64,000 nt of DNA from Schistocerca nitens (GCF_023898315.1 NC_064621.1:128834521-128898520), one strand, 5' to 3'. Positions 21,301 to 32,690 are shown, numbered from the stretch's first letter. Numbers and translations are program-made. The notes: generated by a model not told the origin, from the letters alone.

Positions 21301-23249
21301 GGACGGAGAGGACTAGACCCACGTAAGGACTGAACATCATTCGTGACCAAAATATTTATTGAACAGTGTCAAGGAAACCAATTCAGAAAAATTTACTTAT
21401 AAGCTTTCAACAACTAATTAAGAACCCGTTGAGCTTTCCATTTCGCTATCACAGTTACGGCGGAAACAAAGCCGTCCAACAACCGACATCACATAGGGAA
21501 AGAAATTTGTTGAGCTCTTGAGAATTAATCACTTAGCACTAAGTTTCAGTTCCAATAAGAGGTACCTTGTAATTATAGGGACAGATAAAAAATTTTAGTA
21601 CTAGCATGTGTGACAAAATAGCAATGCAAAAATTTAATACAGTATGTATGCTTCAAAACGACAACTACAGCAAGAAGGACTGGCGTCACAAACAATTTGG
21701 CAATTCAACTTGTTGTATTTTCTAACAGCCTGTTTACTGATTTACAGTTGCTTGGTGTCATAGAATGTTCCACAGGACAACTGACCAAAGGAATGAAAAC
21801 TTACAAAAACAATGACCTTAAAATTGTATATGTAACATGGAGAAATGGCTACTCTATGTGTTAAAAATTCACGTACTTTCGTCTTACGTATGTGTGAGTG
21901 TTTACTTCATGCGGCTTATTCATAGTATTTCCTTTGCGCATTTAAGTCTAATTTTATCAGTTTCACTAGTCAATGTCTGAACGACGCGGTGTGTCTCTTA
22001 TAGTCAATGTTTCTTAAGCGGAGCGCTAGCGTTGTGTACAGCGCGCATGCTTGTGAATATGCCCACTGCAGACTTCGTTGAAAGTCGGAAGAGGTGGTTC
22101 GGTGGGAGGGGGGATGTTTACCACTCGCTACTCAGCAAACAAACTCCTCCCATGCGCTGCGCCAAGCACGGGCTGCCAGACTGTATTGTTCTCTTCCATA
22201 TTTAAGGTACATTTTGTGTATTGTTATTTCGTTCTGAAGAGAATAAGAAAATTTTCATAACGGATTTGAAAGAATCTTCGTACTTGCCTTGGATTATACT
22301 AAGATACATTATACGCTTCAAAAGTAATACTGATACTTTGCATGTAGTTAACCGAAAAGTGTATATTGTGTCACATCCTGGAAGTAATTTGATTTCTTAC
22401 TGTCAGACAGATTTGTCAAATTTCTACAACGATTATAGATCGCTGTATTTTTCGCAACGGCTGTAGACGCTGAAGCGGTGTAGGTGTATTGACTTCTTTT
22501 GTTTCAGGCTTACACATGACAGAATGTTGCATTGTCGTTGGATCGTACGTGCTGAAGTGGTCGAGGTGCAATGGCCTCTTATGTTTAGCGCAAAAATCCT
22601 CTGATATCTTTATGTGGATATGATCCAGTATTTTCCTATTTCTGTGTTGCTCAACAAATAGCATCCCGGGTGTTGTACTCTTGTGTTTAATGTACGGTTC
22701 TGTGTACAACATTGGTAGATTGAGGATGTGGCACCTCCTGTCCAGTGTGAAAAGTAGTTGTGCAACCTATGTTTTCATCACACTGTTTTTTCCTAGCTTG
22801 TGTCTTATGACTTCTTTCCTATAGCTGTTAAAACATGGCGCCTCTACACAGGTACAGTCGGTAGGTTTAGTTTCCTTTTTATTTCATTGAACAAGCTGTA
22901 TGATACGAGATTCGTAGTTGCTCCGGTGTGTAACATCAAATGTACGTCTATTGTTCCTTTTTTTTGCATTAACCAGCGCCTGTACTTTATTATTTGTTGC
23001 TTTTATATCATTTGTTTTATCTATATATAGTTCATCACGCATATCAGTTTCCTTGTCAGACCTTAAGAAATAATTATTTATTAGCGTCATGCCCCCACAG
23101 CGTTTGCTATCGGCGCGTGGAGGGGGGAGGGGGGGGGGGAAAGGGGAAGGGGTGTAGGCCGACCGATCGCTATTTTCCTCTGGGGCGGCGGGATGATGAC
23201 GCTCTCGCCAGTCATTTCTAAAATGTTTACAACGTGATCGGTACTTTGC
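18396..23249. other. Unassigned AT-rich DNA
   Basis: Nearly 4.9 kb without a feature I can name. Frames of 60-112 codons occur (for example plus 18379-18717 and 19521-19847) but show no motif and read as AT-rich noise. A GC-richer stretch at 22010-22190 and a G-rich run at 23122-23152 are the only compositional landmarks. Confidence 0.4.
23122..23152 (+). repeat. G-run cluster, potential G-quadruplex
   Basis: Four or more runs of at least four G (6, 11, 4 and 4) occur within about 31 bases, separated by one to three A. This satisfies the usual intramolecular quadruplex pattern. Confidence 0.6.
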
Positions 23250-23871
23250 CATGTTCTGTTCTGCGCATAACCGGGGGCGGCATTTCGTTGGTTTCGATTT
23301 GTGCCGGTCCCTTACCCGTTGTTTTCGTAATTGTCCTATACCCACGGGTGTTCATTCCCATTCCTATATCCTAATTGTCTATTATCGTCAGTACTGCACC
23401 AATTATTCCAGCCAGTACGGATATTACTTGATGGTGAGCCACAATACCCTGAATTGTAATTTCTATCGTTTCTCCCTTGGGAAACGTTACCACTATATCC
23501 CTGCGACGGCGCTTATTGATGCCAACCGCATGCGCGTTGACTCGTTGATTTCTGCCGTTACTGCCACTGCTGTTATTGTTGTTATTACAGTTAATACCAT
23601 TATTAAATCATTAATTTTTCGGAGGACTCGTCTGGTTTATGTTTCACTCATTTGAGTTTTGATTACTCTCGTCGGTGAGGTCAATCGAATCCACGACGGT
23701 GAGAAAGCTTTCTAGTCCGTAAGTTCATACATTACCAGTTTTTCACGAATGTTATTCGGCAAACGACTCTCTAATATTCCCAAAAAACCGACATTTGATA
23801 TCGGATTGCTCCATTATCTCGTCTTGTTCAAGTATCTTTCGATATACCAGCGCAGTTCTTATTGTTTTACG

Positions 23872-24089
23872 ATGATAATAATAATGAGCGTATGGCATAG
23901 GTGGCCGGGAGACCCTCGCGGGGCGGTTCTTTAACGCCACTACGGTGACTTGCGAGTGAATGAGGATGAATGACACACAAAACACAGTCATCACGAGGCA
24001 GAGAAAATCCCTAACCCCGCCGGGAATCGAACCCGGGACCCCGCGCGCGGGAAGCGAGAACGCTACCGCAAGACCACGAGCCGCGGACG
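23872..24089 (-). mobile_element. tRNA-derived SINE, family 2
   Basis: A second tRNA-headed SINE family. On the minus strand it has box A TGGTCTTGCGG (24066-24076) and box B GGTTCGATTCC (24023-24033) in a GC-rich head. The body contains 'gattttctctgcctcgtgatgac' and it ends in a short (ATT/ATC)n tail. The 10-bp target duplication TTGTTTTACG is at 23862-23871 and 24090-24099. Confidence 0.9.
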
Positions 24090-24347
24090 TTGTTTTACGT
24101 TAAAAGGCTGTGAGTCTATAACTACCATTTCTCCTGAAGTCCCTGTGACCGGTATTTCTCTAGGAAGGTCTGTTAAAATTCTTCAAACTACGTTCGATAA
24201 TGATCCGTCTCTTCGGCAGCCGAACGCCGCGCATCATCTTGTATGAAACCAACAACGAACTGAATCTTTTGCATTGCGGACCAATGCTGAAGTAAAACAT
24301 TTCTAGAAGCTCTCACAAAGACAACGAGATGTGCTTTCTTGGATTCT

Positions 24348-24528
24348 CGGTTCTAGGCGCTACAGTCTGGAACCGCGCGGCCGCTACGGTCGCAGGTTCG
24401 AATCCTGCCACGGGCATGGATGTGTGTGATGTCCTTAGGTTAGTTAGGTTTAAGTAGTTCTAAGTTCTAGGGGACTGATGACCTCAGATGTTGAGTCCCA
24501 TAGTGCTCAGAGCCATTTGAACCATTTT
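24348..24528 (+). mobile_element. 5'-truncated SINE, family 1
   Basis: Starts at 'cggttctaggcgc', so box A is missing while box B and the whole body remain. The perfect 13-bp duplication TTTCTTGGATTCT lies at 24335-24347 and 24529-24541, showing that the truncation happened at insertion. Confidence 0.93.
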
Positions 24529-24827
24529 TTTCTTGGATTCTTGTGAGAATACTGCGATTTGTCTACGTTTTATTAGATCCTCATCTGTTATGAGTGACCT
24601 TATGCTAGGCACTACGTCATCAGATTGCGACGCCGCCCTACGCCTTTTCGGAGGCGGCTGTGCTACGTATGGTGACACTGGTACTAACGTTTAACCGTTT
24701 GCAAGCTGTTCTCCTTCGCTTTTGTCATAATCTGACTTTGACGAGACAATTTTCGCGTGACTATTGCCTGGTATTATTTTTCTGATTTGATTAGCTGCTG
24801 AAGACGGTTCATTCGAATTGTCTCTTT

Positions 24828-25020
24828 GGTATGGCTCTGAGCACTATGGGACTTAACATCTTAGGTCATCAGTCCCCTAGAACTTAGAACTAGTTAAACC
24901 TAACTAACCTAAGGACACCACACACATCCATGCCCGAGGCAGGATTCGAACCTGCGACCGTAGCAGTCGCGCGGTTCCGGACTGCGCGCCTAGAACCGCG
25001 AGACCACCGCGGCCGGCTGC
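24828..25020 (-). mobile_element. tRNA-derived SINE, family 1
   Basis: Full-length minus-strand copy with box B GGTTCGAATCC. The 12-bp duplication AATTGTCTCTTT lies at 24816-24827 and 25021-25032. It is less than 300 bases from the oppositely oriented copy at 24348. Confidence 0.94.
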
Positions 25021-25700
25021 AATTGTCTCTTTCACTGATAAGTTCGGAACGAATCTTACCTTCTATCACTATCCATTTCAGCGATAATCATATGTTCCCT
25101 TTCTTTTATGATCTGTTCAACTACGTCAACATAACTTTTTTGTTCCCGGATGCACTTTTCAGCTAGGACAGAAACGCTGTCAAAGGCGCCGGTTCAGCCC
25201 TCTCATTTCATATTTTAACAACCTTATTGATACGTTCGTACACCGTTTTCAAAAATGTTTACCCTGCGCACATCATCCAGTAAATTTTCGCACGCAGGTT
25301 TCATTTCAGATACATGCGTTTGAGTTGTTGCAACCACCTGCGCTAAGTTTTCACGTGAGCTTTGTAAACCACCGTGCGCCGTTGCAAGTTCCTCAACTTG
25401 ACGCGCCCTTTGACCCTGATCTTCACTCACATTAAAGTGTTTTTGTCCAACTGATTGTACCTGTTAGCAAATTTTGTGTCTAATTTATTGGTTGTATCTC
25501 CGAACTCTGTGTTCAAGTTAGCACGCAAATTTTTTAACTCGTTAGAAACTGTCGTGACTTTTTGCTGTAAGGTATCGAAACTTCTGTCAAAATTGCCGAA
25601 ACCAGTCGACAGATTTGTGATTTTCGTACTCAAGTCTGTACGTAAATCAGTGTTAATTTGTATTACTTTCTGTAGGTATTGTTCTGTGATTGATATCTAG

Positions 25701-26574
25701 AATGATGATTGTCTAATGTGAGTACAGTGTATGTGTGTGTGCGCGCGCGTTCCGTTCACTCAGTACCGAGTTTGGAAAGTTTCCTACATATGTTGCGTTG
25801 TTTCTATCCATATTATTTTGAAAAGTGACATTTCCTATTGAGGACTTTGAATGAACCACAGCTACTGTTACTCATGTAACATCATTTGTTCTAACATTGC
25901 GTCCATTCATTACACTTGAGTCCAGTTGTATATTGTTTTCAAATCTGATATTGCTTCCAGTTACGATGCAGTGTCATTTCAATTATCAAATACATTATAT
26001 TCTGATTCAGTAATTTCGTGATCACTACTGTTAGTATTAATGTCCTCACTGACTTGACACTTGATCCCATATTTACTGACAATGAAAGGTACATACTCAA
26101 AATAAATTATTGAAACACAACAGAAACTCAGTGGTTGTGGAAAATTTCACCCGTGATGTACGTTCACCTCATTATGTCACTGTTGCGTATATAAAACTCA
26201 TTTACTGTAGCAGTGAAAAATCAAGTCTTCCGTAGATATTATTGCTTCTAAATAGGTTTTAAGCAGGTTAAGCATCAGAATATTGTGGCGAAACTGCAAC
26301 TGCATGCTGTGATCAATAGAATATTTTTGATCCTACCTTTTGTTGACACACTTCTCTTCACATTCCCTGAAGTTCAGTTACTTGTTTTTGGAGAAACTTT
26401 TCTTCGGTTTCTACAGTTTTACTCCATTTTTACTGGTAGCATTCACTTTTTTTCAATGTATCCTCTATGTTGAATATATGGAAAAAAGACACAGTTAGTA
26501 TTTCAACAATCACTGTTGCAATTACACTATTACACTATTACGATCCGGAGACTGAGGGAGCTGGTTTCTGTAAG
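25701..26574. other. Unassigned DNA
   Basis: No gene seen. A short alternating 'tgtgtgtgtgcgcgcgcg' run lies near 25733-25749. Confidence 0.4.
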
Positions 26575-26777
26575 GTCAACAGTGTATTATATTCAATTTT
26601 TTACTACTGGCTTGATAAATAATTCGTGTTTTTGAATTGGTAATGATTTCTGACTATTAACTGTGAAGTCATAAATGCAAGTTTATCAAATGCTTTTACG
26701 GTCGGCTGCCGAACACATACCATCAAACATATCTGAAATAAATTTTCTAGGAAATTTAACAGTAAATGTCTAACAAG
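26575..26777 (+). repeat. Dispersed repeat R2, left part of interrupted copy
   Basis: Collinear with 17805-17990: shared 'gtgtattatat', 'tctgacta', 'aagtcataaatg', 'atgcttttacggtcggctgcc' and 'ctaggaaattta'. The match stops at about 26777 and resumes at 30937. Confidence 0.7.
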
Positions 26778-27465
26778 TGTGACACTGGTTCTGATCTATC
26801 TTATTACAGCAGTTGCGAAAGCACTCTCTGTGAGTGTTTTAGGAACTTGGTGTCGAACCTGTGGCCTGCAAGCTAGGAATATACCATCTCATGCATGCAG
26901 AGTTCAGAAGAGTGCAGCAGTACGGACAGTGATGTACTCAGACAATGATCTCAATGCCGGTTCCAATACACTTCCTGCAAAGGAAATATTGTCCCTAACA
27001 GAAATTAGTGTAGGATTCAGGCGTAACTGTATGTTAGCAAAAATTCAGGATCTTAGATTGTCGTTATCAAGGTTTATTTGTACTCTAAGCATGACTTCAT
27101 GGCATAGCAGTGTTAGCAAATTTACATACAGGATGGTAAAATATTGACTCGGGAGTTTATAACTGTGATGAAGTTCCTAACTATTATAAAGTTCTTCAAT
27201 GGTAAAATGGTTGATGAGGATGTCGTGGGGTCAATAAAAATACAAATAAATTAAATTGGGGACAGAGATATCAATTACGGTAAAATGCACAATGAAAATA
27301 CCCAAAAAAGAATGGAGGTCGGTAAAGAGCAATCAAAAAGAAGTACGTAATTAAAACAATTCAGTATGTTAGTAGTTTAAAGCACTCTACAGTGGCTGAT
27401 CAGTCCTTTTTCTTAAATCGGATATCTCACGTTTCTGCTTCAATTGGGCCTGACAATCGTGAGTA
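26778..27465. other. Unassigned DNA inside R2
   Basis: Contains a 122-codon plus-strand frame (26779-27147) with two CxxC-like pairs near its start. I recognise no domain. Possibly part of another insertion. Confidence 0.35.
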
Positions 27466-27711
27466 TTCAAATAACATACGGGTTTGCTGCCGGATGACGT
27501 CGTCGACCACCGCCGATATTTCGACAGGAGCACACCCTGCCATTCTCAAGGCACAAATGCACGGAGCAAGCAATGTGCAAGGGAATTTAATACCTCGGTT
27601 CACAGAGGAGAAATAAGGAAGATACCACGCACAGAACAAGCGTCAACACAGACAAAGATAACCAACATCAGAAATATCGATGGTGACTATTAACCAACAG
27701 GTGAGGTAGCA

Positions 27712-28259
27712 CTAATTCTGTCCCTCTGGTTTTTTGATGAGATACAGAGCCGGATTCCAAGCAGCAACATTTAAACAAAATCCACCATCTCTGTTAATAA
27801 GGTTGCTTGATAGTTTTATTTCAACGGCTTCCTTAATAACACTATCCCAATAGCTGGACGTGCAAACCAGAATCTCCGTGTTGTTGTATTCCATAGGATG
27901 CCCGGTGTCAAGGCAATGTTCTGCAATAGCGGATTTGCTCTGCTGTTGTAAGCGTGTGTAACGCTTATATTCAATACACCGGTCTTCCACAGTCCTGACT
28001 GTCTGACCAAATATGACGTGCCGCAACTGCAAGAAAAACGATTGATACCAGCCTTACGCAAACCAAGATCATCTTTTACGGACGCCAACAGGGTGTTAAT
28101 CTTAGAAGGTGGTCGTAAAACACATTTCACATCATATTTCCGCAAAATACGGGCAATCCTGTTGGGAATGCTTCCTGCGTAAGGCAAAAAGGCCGTAGAC
28201 TTAGGTGCCACTTCGTTGCTACCGTCACTCACCCGTTGCACAGAAGGCTGGTAGCGCAA
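27712..28259 (-). pseudogene. Penelope-like GIY-YIG endonuclease region, frameshifted
   Basis: Two overlapping minus-strand frames (28259 onward and 28032 onward) together resemble the C-terminal half of a Penelope-like protein. They show LPYAGSIPNRIARILRKYDV, KDDLGLRKAGINRFSCSCG, a GQTVRTVEDRC segment, EHCLDTGHP and SYWDSVIKEAVEIKL, ending in NRDGGF. The segment from CSCG through HCLDTGH to the final Glu is the GIY-YIG-type nuclease; the reading frame changes near the start of GQTVRT. It would make the target-site nick. Non-functional as it stands. Confidence 0.8.
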
Positions 28260-28499
28260 CGCACGTTTGATCTGCCTCTCACTATAACCATTCTGACGAA
28301 AGGTGGCTTCGAGATGTCATAGCTCAGCTGCCAAACTTTCAGGGTCTGAGATAACGTGGGTCCTGTAAACCAAGGTACGAAGTACTCCTTCACGCTGAGC
28401 TGGATGGTGACAACTATCAGCTCGCAGATACAAGTCAGTGTGAGTAGGCGTCCTATAAACAGTGTCCCAACGTACCATCAGTCATCCTTCTGACCAACA

Positions 28500-28650
28500 C
28501 ATCAAGGAAGGGAAGGCATCCATTCTTTTCCACCTCCATAGTGAACTGAATGGATTGATTTCAGGTGTTCCAAAAACCGGTTTAAATGCTCACTATCATG
28601 AGCCCAGACAACAAAAGTATCGTCTACATATCTGAATGGTGGATTTTGTT
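28500..28650 (-). pseudogene. Penelope-like reverse transcriptase fragment (YVDD)
   Basis: Minus-strand frame with FRYVDDTFVVWAHDSEHLNR and then FLEHLKSIHSVHYGG, matching the catalytic C motif and following segment of Penelope-like RTs. The sequence upstream of FRYVDD comes from the inverted copy, so the palm N-terminal half is lost. The frame breaks soon after, near 28502. Confidence 0.8.
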
Positions 28651-28957
28651 TAAATGCTGCTGCTTGGAATCCGGCTCTGTCTCTCACCAAAAAACAGAGG
28701 GACAGAATTAGTGCTACTTCATCTGTTGATTAATAGTCACTATCGATATTTCTGATGTTGGTTATCTTTGTTTGTGTTGACACTTGTTCCGTGTGTGGTA
28801 TCTTCCTTCTTTCTCCTTTGTGAACCGAAGTATTAAATTCCCTTGCACATTGCTTCCTCCTTGCAGTTGTGCCTTGAGAATGGAAGGCTGTGCTCCTGTC
28901 GAAATATTGGCGGTGGCCGACGACGTCACCCGGCAACAAACCCGTAAGTTATTTGAA

Positions 28958-29399
28958 CATTCAATTCGTCGGGAAAAGTTAAGGTGTCAAATCGTGAGTA
29001 TGTTTAACTACAGGTAATGGTTGAATGAAAAAAAAGGAGAGATGGAGATGACTACAGTTCTGAGTGTCAATTGAATATCACTTGCTGGCGCAGCGTGAGT
29101 GCGTGTTTTTACCAAGCGTTCGTGGCGGCAGTGGCATCTGTCGGAGCGAGCTGTGAAACTGAGAATCAATTCTAAATCTCTCTAGAATGTTAAATACCAG
29201 CCAGATACATTTCCTACGTCTTCAGTGAAGCTGGGACTCCTAGTTATTCCCAAGTTAACTGGCTACTGTGAGTCACCATTGTTTTGAATTTGGTTTCTCT
29301 GGACGTTTATCTCCGACCACCAGCCATGTTACTGAGAAAGGCTTTGCACGGGGTCATCGTTAAAAGCAGGGATAAGGGCTACTTTTACGCCGTCGCCAT
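28958..29399. other. Unassigned DNA
   Basis: No gene or recognised repeat. Confidence 0.35.
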
Positions 29400-29633
29400 C
29401 ATCTATGTTCTGTGCATCGTGTCGCCCAGTGTTAGTGATGATTCTCGACCAGCGTGAACGGCTCCATGTTTTTTCGATTTTTAGTGTCTACATTTTTTGC
29501 CCACCGTTTTTACTGTCTACTCTGTGCCACCTTTATGTACTACTTGTTGTCCAACTCGAGGCTGAAGAGCGGCGTATTGTGCTGCTGCCAGCCCGCCTTT
29601 GTATGTGTTAAAATCACAATAAAGAAAAAAAAA
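29400..29633 (+). mobile_element. Possible A-tailed retroposed 3' end
   Basis: The sequence ends in an AATAAA signal at about 29620 and a short A-rich tail (to 29633). The 'gctgaagagcggcgta...gctgctgccagcccgcc' stretch before it looks like a 3' UTR I associate with an A-tailed LINE. No target duplication was found and the left limit is arbitrary. Confidence 0.35.
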
Positions 29634-30171
29634 CTACTTTTACCAGCAGGTTATGCAGAGGCTGTGGCATCTCATTGTGTGTGCTAGGTGTCCCGTGGAG
29701 ACGGTTTCAGCCGCGTGAGATGGTATGCTGTAGTAAAATTCTCCTTTCCTTCAGAACTACCTCTCACAGCTTGGGTCAGGGAAATTACCTGTATACAATT
29801 ACTAGCGTGAGTGTTAGTGCTTTATATTTACGAAATGTCGGTTTGTTTATTCACTTTACTTTGCCTATCAATAAAATTCGTACATTTTCAAGTAACCATG
29901 TCATGTGACATATCGAGTTAACTGTAACTGTTAAAGGAATTCAGTGTAAGGTGCGTTATTACACATGTTCTTACAAGGGAACCTCCCCATCGCACCCCCC
30001 TCAGATTTAGTTATAAGTTAGCACAATGGATAGGCCTTGAAAAACTGGACACTGATCGATCGAGAAAACAGGAAGAAGTTGTGTGGAACTATGAAAAAAT
30101 AAGCAAAATATACAAACTGAGTAGTCCATGTGAAAGATATGCAATATCAAGGACAGTGCGAGCTCAGGAGC

Positions 30172-30240
30172 GCCGTGGTCCCGTGGTTAGCGTAACGAGC
30201 TGCGAAATGAAAGGTCCTTGGTTCAAGTATTCCCTCGAGT
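30172..30240 (+). promoter_or_regulatory. tRNA-like pol III promoter in left inverted repeat
   Basis: The 'ccgtggttagcgtaacgagc' stretch resembles box A. GGTTCAAGTAT (30220-30230) is a box B with two mismatches at its end. It is tRNA-like over about 70 bases but not a foldable complete tRNA by eye. Confidence 0.5.
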
Positions 30241-30671
30241 GATAAATTTAACTTTTTGTTTTCAGTTTATGTGACAAACTCTTATGTTTTCATCACTTTT
30301 TTGGGATTATCACACCCACAAGAAAACCTCAATCGGGCAAGGTAGAAGAATCATTTTACCCATTCGCCAAGTGTACTAGTTAGGTGGGTGGACAACATAT
30401 TCCTGTCATGTGACGCACATGCTGTCACCAGTGTCGTATAGAATGCATCAAACGTGTTTTCCTGTGGAGGAATCGGATCAGTTGACCTATGACCTTGCGA
30501 TCAAATGTTTCCGGTTCCCATTGGAGAGGCACGTCCTTTCGTCAACTAATCGCACGGTTTTGCGGTGCGGTCGCAAAATACAGACACTAAACTTATTACA
30601 GTGAACAGAGACGTCAATGAACGAACGGACAGATCATAACTTTGCGAAAATAAAGAAAGTAAAACTTTCAG

Positions 30672-30745
30672 TCGAGGGAAGATTCGAACCAAAGACATCT
30701 CGTTCCGCAGCTGTTCACGCTAACCACGGGACCACGGCGCTCCTG
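30672..30745 (-). promoter_or_regulatory. tRNA-like pol III promoter in right inverted repeat
   Basis: Mirror of the left copy. The minus strand reads 'ccgtggttagcgtgaacagc' and then GGTTCGAATCT (30681-30691), a near-perfect box B, better preserved than in the left arm. It points inward, like the left one. Confidence 0.55.
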
Positions 30746-30936
30746 AGCTCACACTGTCCTTAATATTGCCTATCTTAAGCATGAACTACTCAGTATGTAT
30801 ATTTTGTTTATTTTTTCATAGTTCCACAGAACTTCTTCCTGTTTTCTCGATTGATCTGTGTTCAGTTTTTCAAGGCCTATCCACTGTGCCAACTTACAAC
30901 TAAATCTGAGGGGGGTGCGATGGGGATGTTCCCTTG

Positions 30937-31352
30937 TTAGTTGTGTTTCCTTCTCAGTGGGAACTTTACCTCTTCCTTCCACTGCGATGATCGTTTCGAA
31001 TACAGCCCCTATAGAAGTTGCTAATTGCTCACGATGTCGCCTAACGAAAGAACACATAGTTCGATGCAGTGAGATGAACTATTTTTCAGACAAATAGAAA
31101 GGACTGTGATTTACTCCATGTTATTTGTATTAGCCCAAAATTCAGTACTATTAAGAAAACTGCTGAAATAGGAAGAGCGATAAAATGTTCGCGTCCTAGC
31201 TTCATCAATACATGCCACAAACTTCTCTTTTTGCTGTCTTAAAAGAAAAGTGACAATCACATGTCTCACCTAACAGTATCTCTGCTGCAACGCATCGCTT
31301 CCTTTTTTTATCTTAATACACCTCTTTGGAAATATTTAGCAAGTGCCGATTA
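30937..31352 (+). repeat. Dispersed repeat R2, right part of interrupted copy
   Basis: Collinear with 17988-18395: 'aactttacctcttcc', 'gaagttgctaattg', 'gtcgcctaa.gaaaga', 'ataaaatgttc' and 'cacctctttggaaa'. It begins exactly at the TTA following the 963-bp element. Confidence 0.75.
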
Positions 31353-31359
31353 GTTGCAG

Positions 31360-32075
31360 TTACGCTGACAGGGAAGTGATCGTTGAACATAGGACTTCTC
31401 AGCAGGCGCCGTCTGCAGTGACCAGACCATGGATCAATCGAAAGAGCGTGCCTTGTGGCATGAATCACATATGCTGCTACATCAGGTCGATGGTCCTGTT
31501 CGGATACGACGTTATTCAGGCGAATGGCTCTCCAAACAGGCACCCTGAAACGGACATGTCCGGTGGAGGCATAGTATAAGGGACATTTATCTGGGCTTCT
31601 ACAGGACCTGTGGTGGTGTTCGAAGGCACCGTGACAGTAGTGGACCACATGAACAGTATCACGAACTGTATGGATTCCCTCATGCTTGACATTTTCTCTG
31701 ACCGCTATGTCGTCTTCCAGAAGCCCAGAAGCTTAATAGTCCGTGCCACAAAGCCAGAATCGTGCTACAGTGGATTGAGGAGCATGCTGGTCGACTGACG
31801 GTAATGTCGTAGGCACCAAATTCACCTGATCTGAACCCTATGGAACTCATCCGTGGCGCTATAAGACGTCAGTTCCGCGCATACAAACCATCGGCCCGTA
31901 ATTTGAGAAAACTGCATAGTCTGCGTGTAGAAGTCTGGTGCCATTCCCCCTCTGGAAAGATACCAAGGACTCTTGGAATACATGTCATGGAGAAAATATG
32001 GCTGCTGTATAGCGTTCCATTGGTGGACCAGCATGCTAATCAGCAGGTGGTTGTAACGTTTTGGGTCATCATTAT
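31360..32075 (+). pseudogene. Decayed Tc1-like transposase region
   Basis: Frameshifted translation gives the end of a Tc1-type catalytic domain: APNSPDLNPMELIRGAIRRQ (glutamate motif, about 31818-31880), preceded by an IVLQWIEEHAGRLTV-like segment and, further upstream, degraded blocks. No intact frame, and I could not identify inverted ends. Confidence 0.55.
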
Positions 32076-32690
32076 TGTGGTCAGTTCAGGTATGCTGCAC
32101 CTCCTGATATGTCAAGTTTTCCAAGGAAGACGTCGCATACGAAGAAACCCATACTGGCCTCTATCCTAAGTGCATTTATCACTGAAGAGTATCTTGATTT
32201 GTGCTTGTGTTTCAATGTGTTCTCTGCGCGAAGGAATAGACTCAGTGAAAAATATGTCATGGTGCCACGTGAATAATATTTCGATTAAAATACGAGATGA
32301 AATAAGAGTTTTGTAACTAATTTCCACCTTTTACAATTTGTCCCTGTTCGTCTCTTCATAATAACTGCATAGGACGGACGGGACACGAAGCTTAAAATTG
32401 AATAGCTCACACACGTAAGTAATTGTGTCCATCGAAAGCCTTTAAAGAAGATTTTAAAGTAACACTATTTTAATATTTATGAACTTTGTGTTCACTACCT
32501 ATTTTCCTCAGTTTGAAGGCGCTGAGGCAGCAAAAGATCAAAAAGCTCTTGAAAACGGTGTCACAATCTTGACTTGGGGTAAATAAGGAATTAAGTTTCT
32601 TGAATAACAGACTACCAATACTCGCTAATGAAGTTAATAAGAAATAATGTGCAAAACGATTTTAAACGTCTGACTACTTTACAAATAAGT
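32076..32690. other. Unassigned DNA
   Basis: No gene or recognised repeat. Confidence 0.35.

Larger units (their letters stand above)
23250..25700 (-). pseudogene. Probable gypsy-type gag remnant, SINE-disrupted
   Basis: The minus strand contains broken frames with a gag-like look. At 25427-25633 and 25224-25430 are coiled-coil segments (DRSFDTLQQKVTTVSNELKN; QVEELATAHGGLQSSRENL). At 24484-24678 is a basic PPPKRRRAAS stretch. At 23752-23850 is ILEQDEIMEQSDIKCRFFGN, and near 23590 a run of Asn and Gly codons. This resembles gag polyproteins of locust gypsy-like elements. No zinc knuckle, protease, RT or LTR was identified. Three SINEs interrupt it. Confidence 0.4.
27466..28957 (-). mobile_element. 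Penelope-like element with inverted partial copy
   Basis: Coding direction is minus: an RT fragment followed by an endonuclease region. The flanks are an inverted repeat of about 322 bases (27466-27788 and 28636-28957). The left arm holds the element's 3' end and terminal sequence, including 'ccaccgccgatatttcgaca'. The right arm is an inverted copy joined within the RT gene, just upstream of the YVDD motif. Partial inverted copies at the 5' end are a known habit of Penelope-like elements. Confidence 0.8.
29974..30936. mobile_element. 963-bp terminal-inverted-repeat element with TTA duplication
   Basis: Ends CAAGGGAACCTCCCCATCGC (left) and its near-complement (right), flanked by TTA at 29971-29973 and 30937-30939. 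The inverted repeats are long, about 270 bases each (29974-30245 and 30665-30936), around a unique centre of about 420 bases. There is no ORF of note. A 3-bp TTA duplication fits non-autonomous PIF/Harbinger-like elements, but I know no protein partner here. Each arm carries a tRNA-like segment. Confidence 0.88.
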
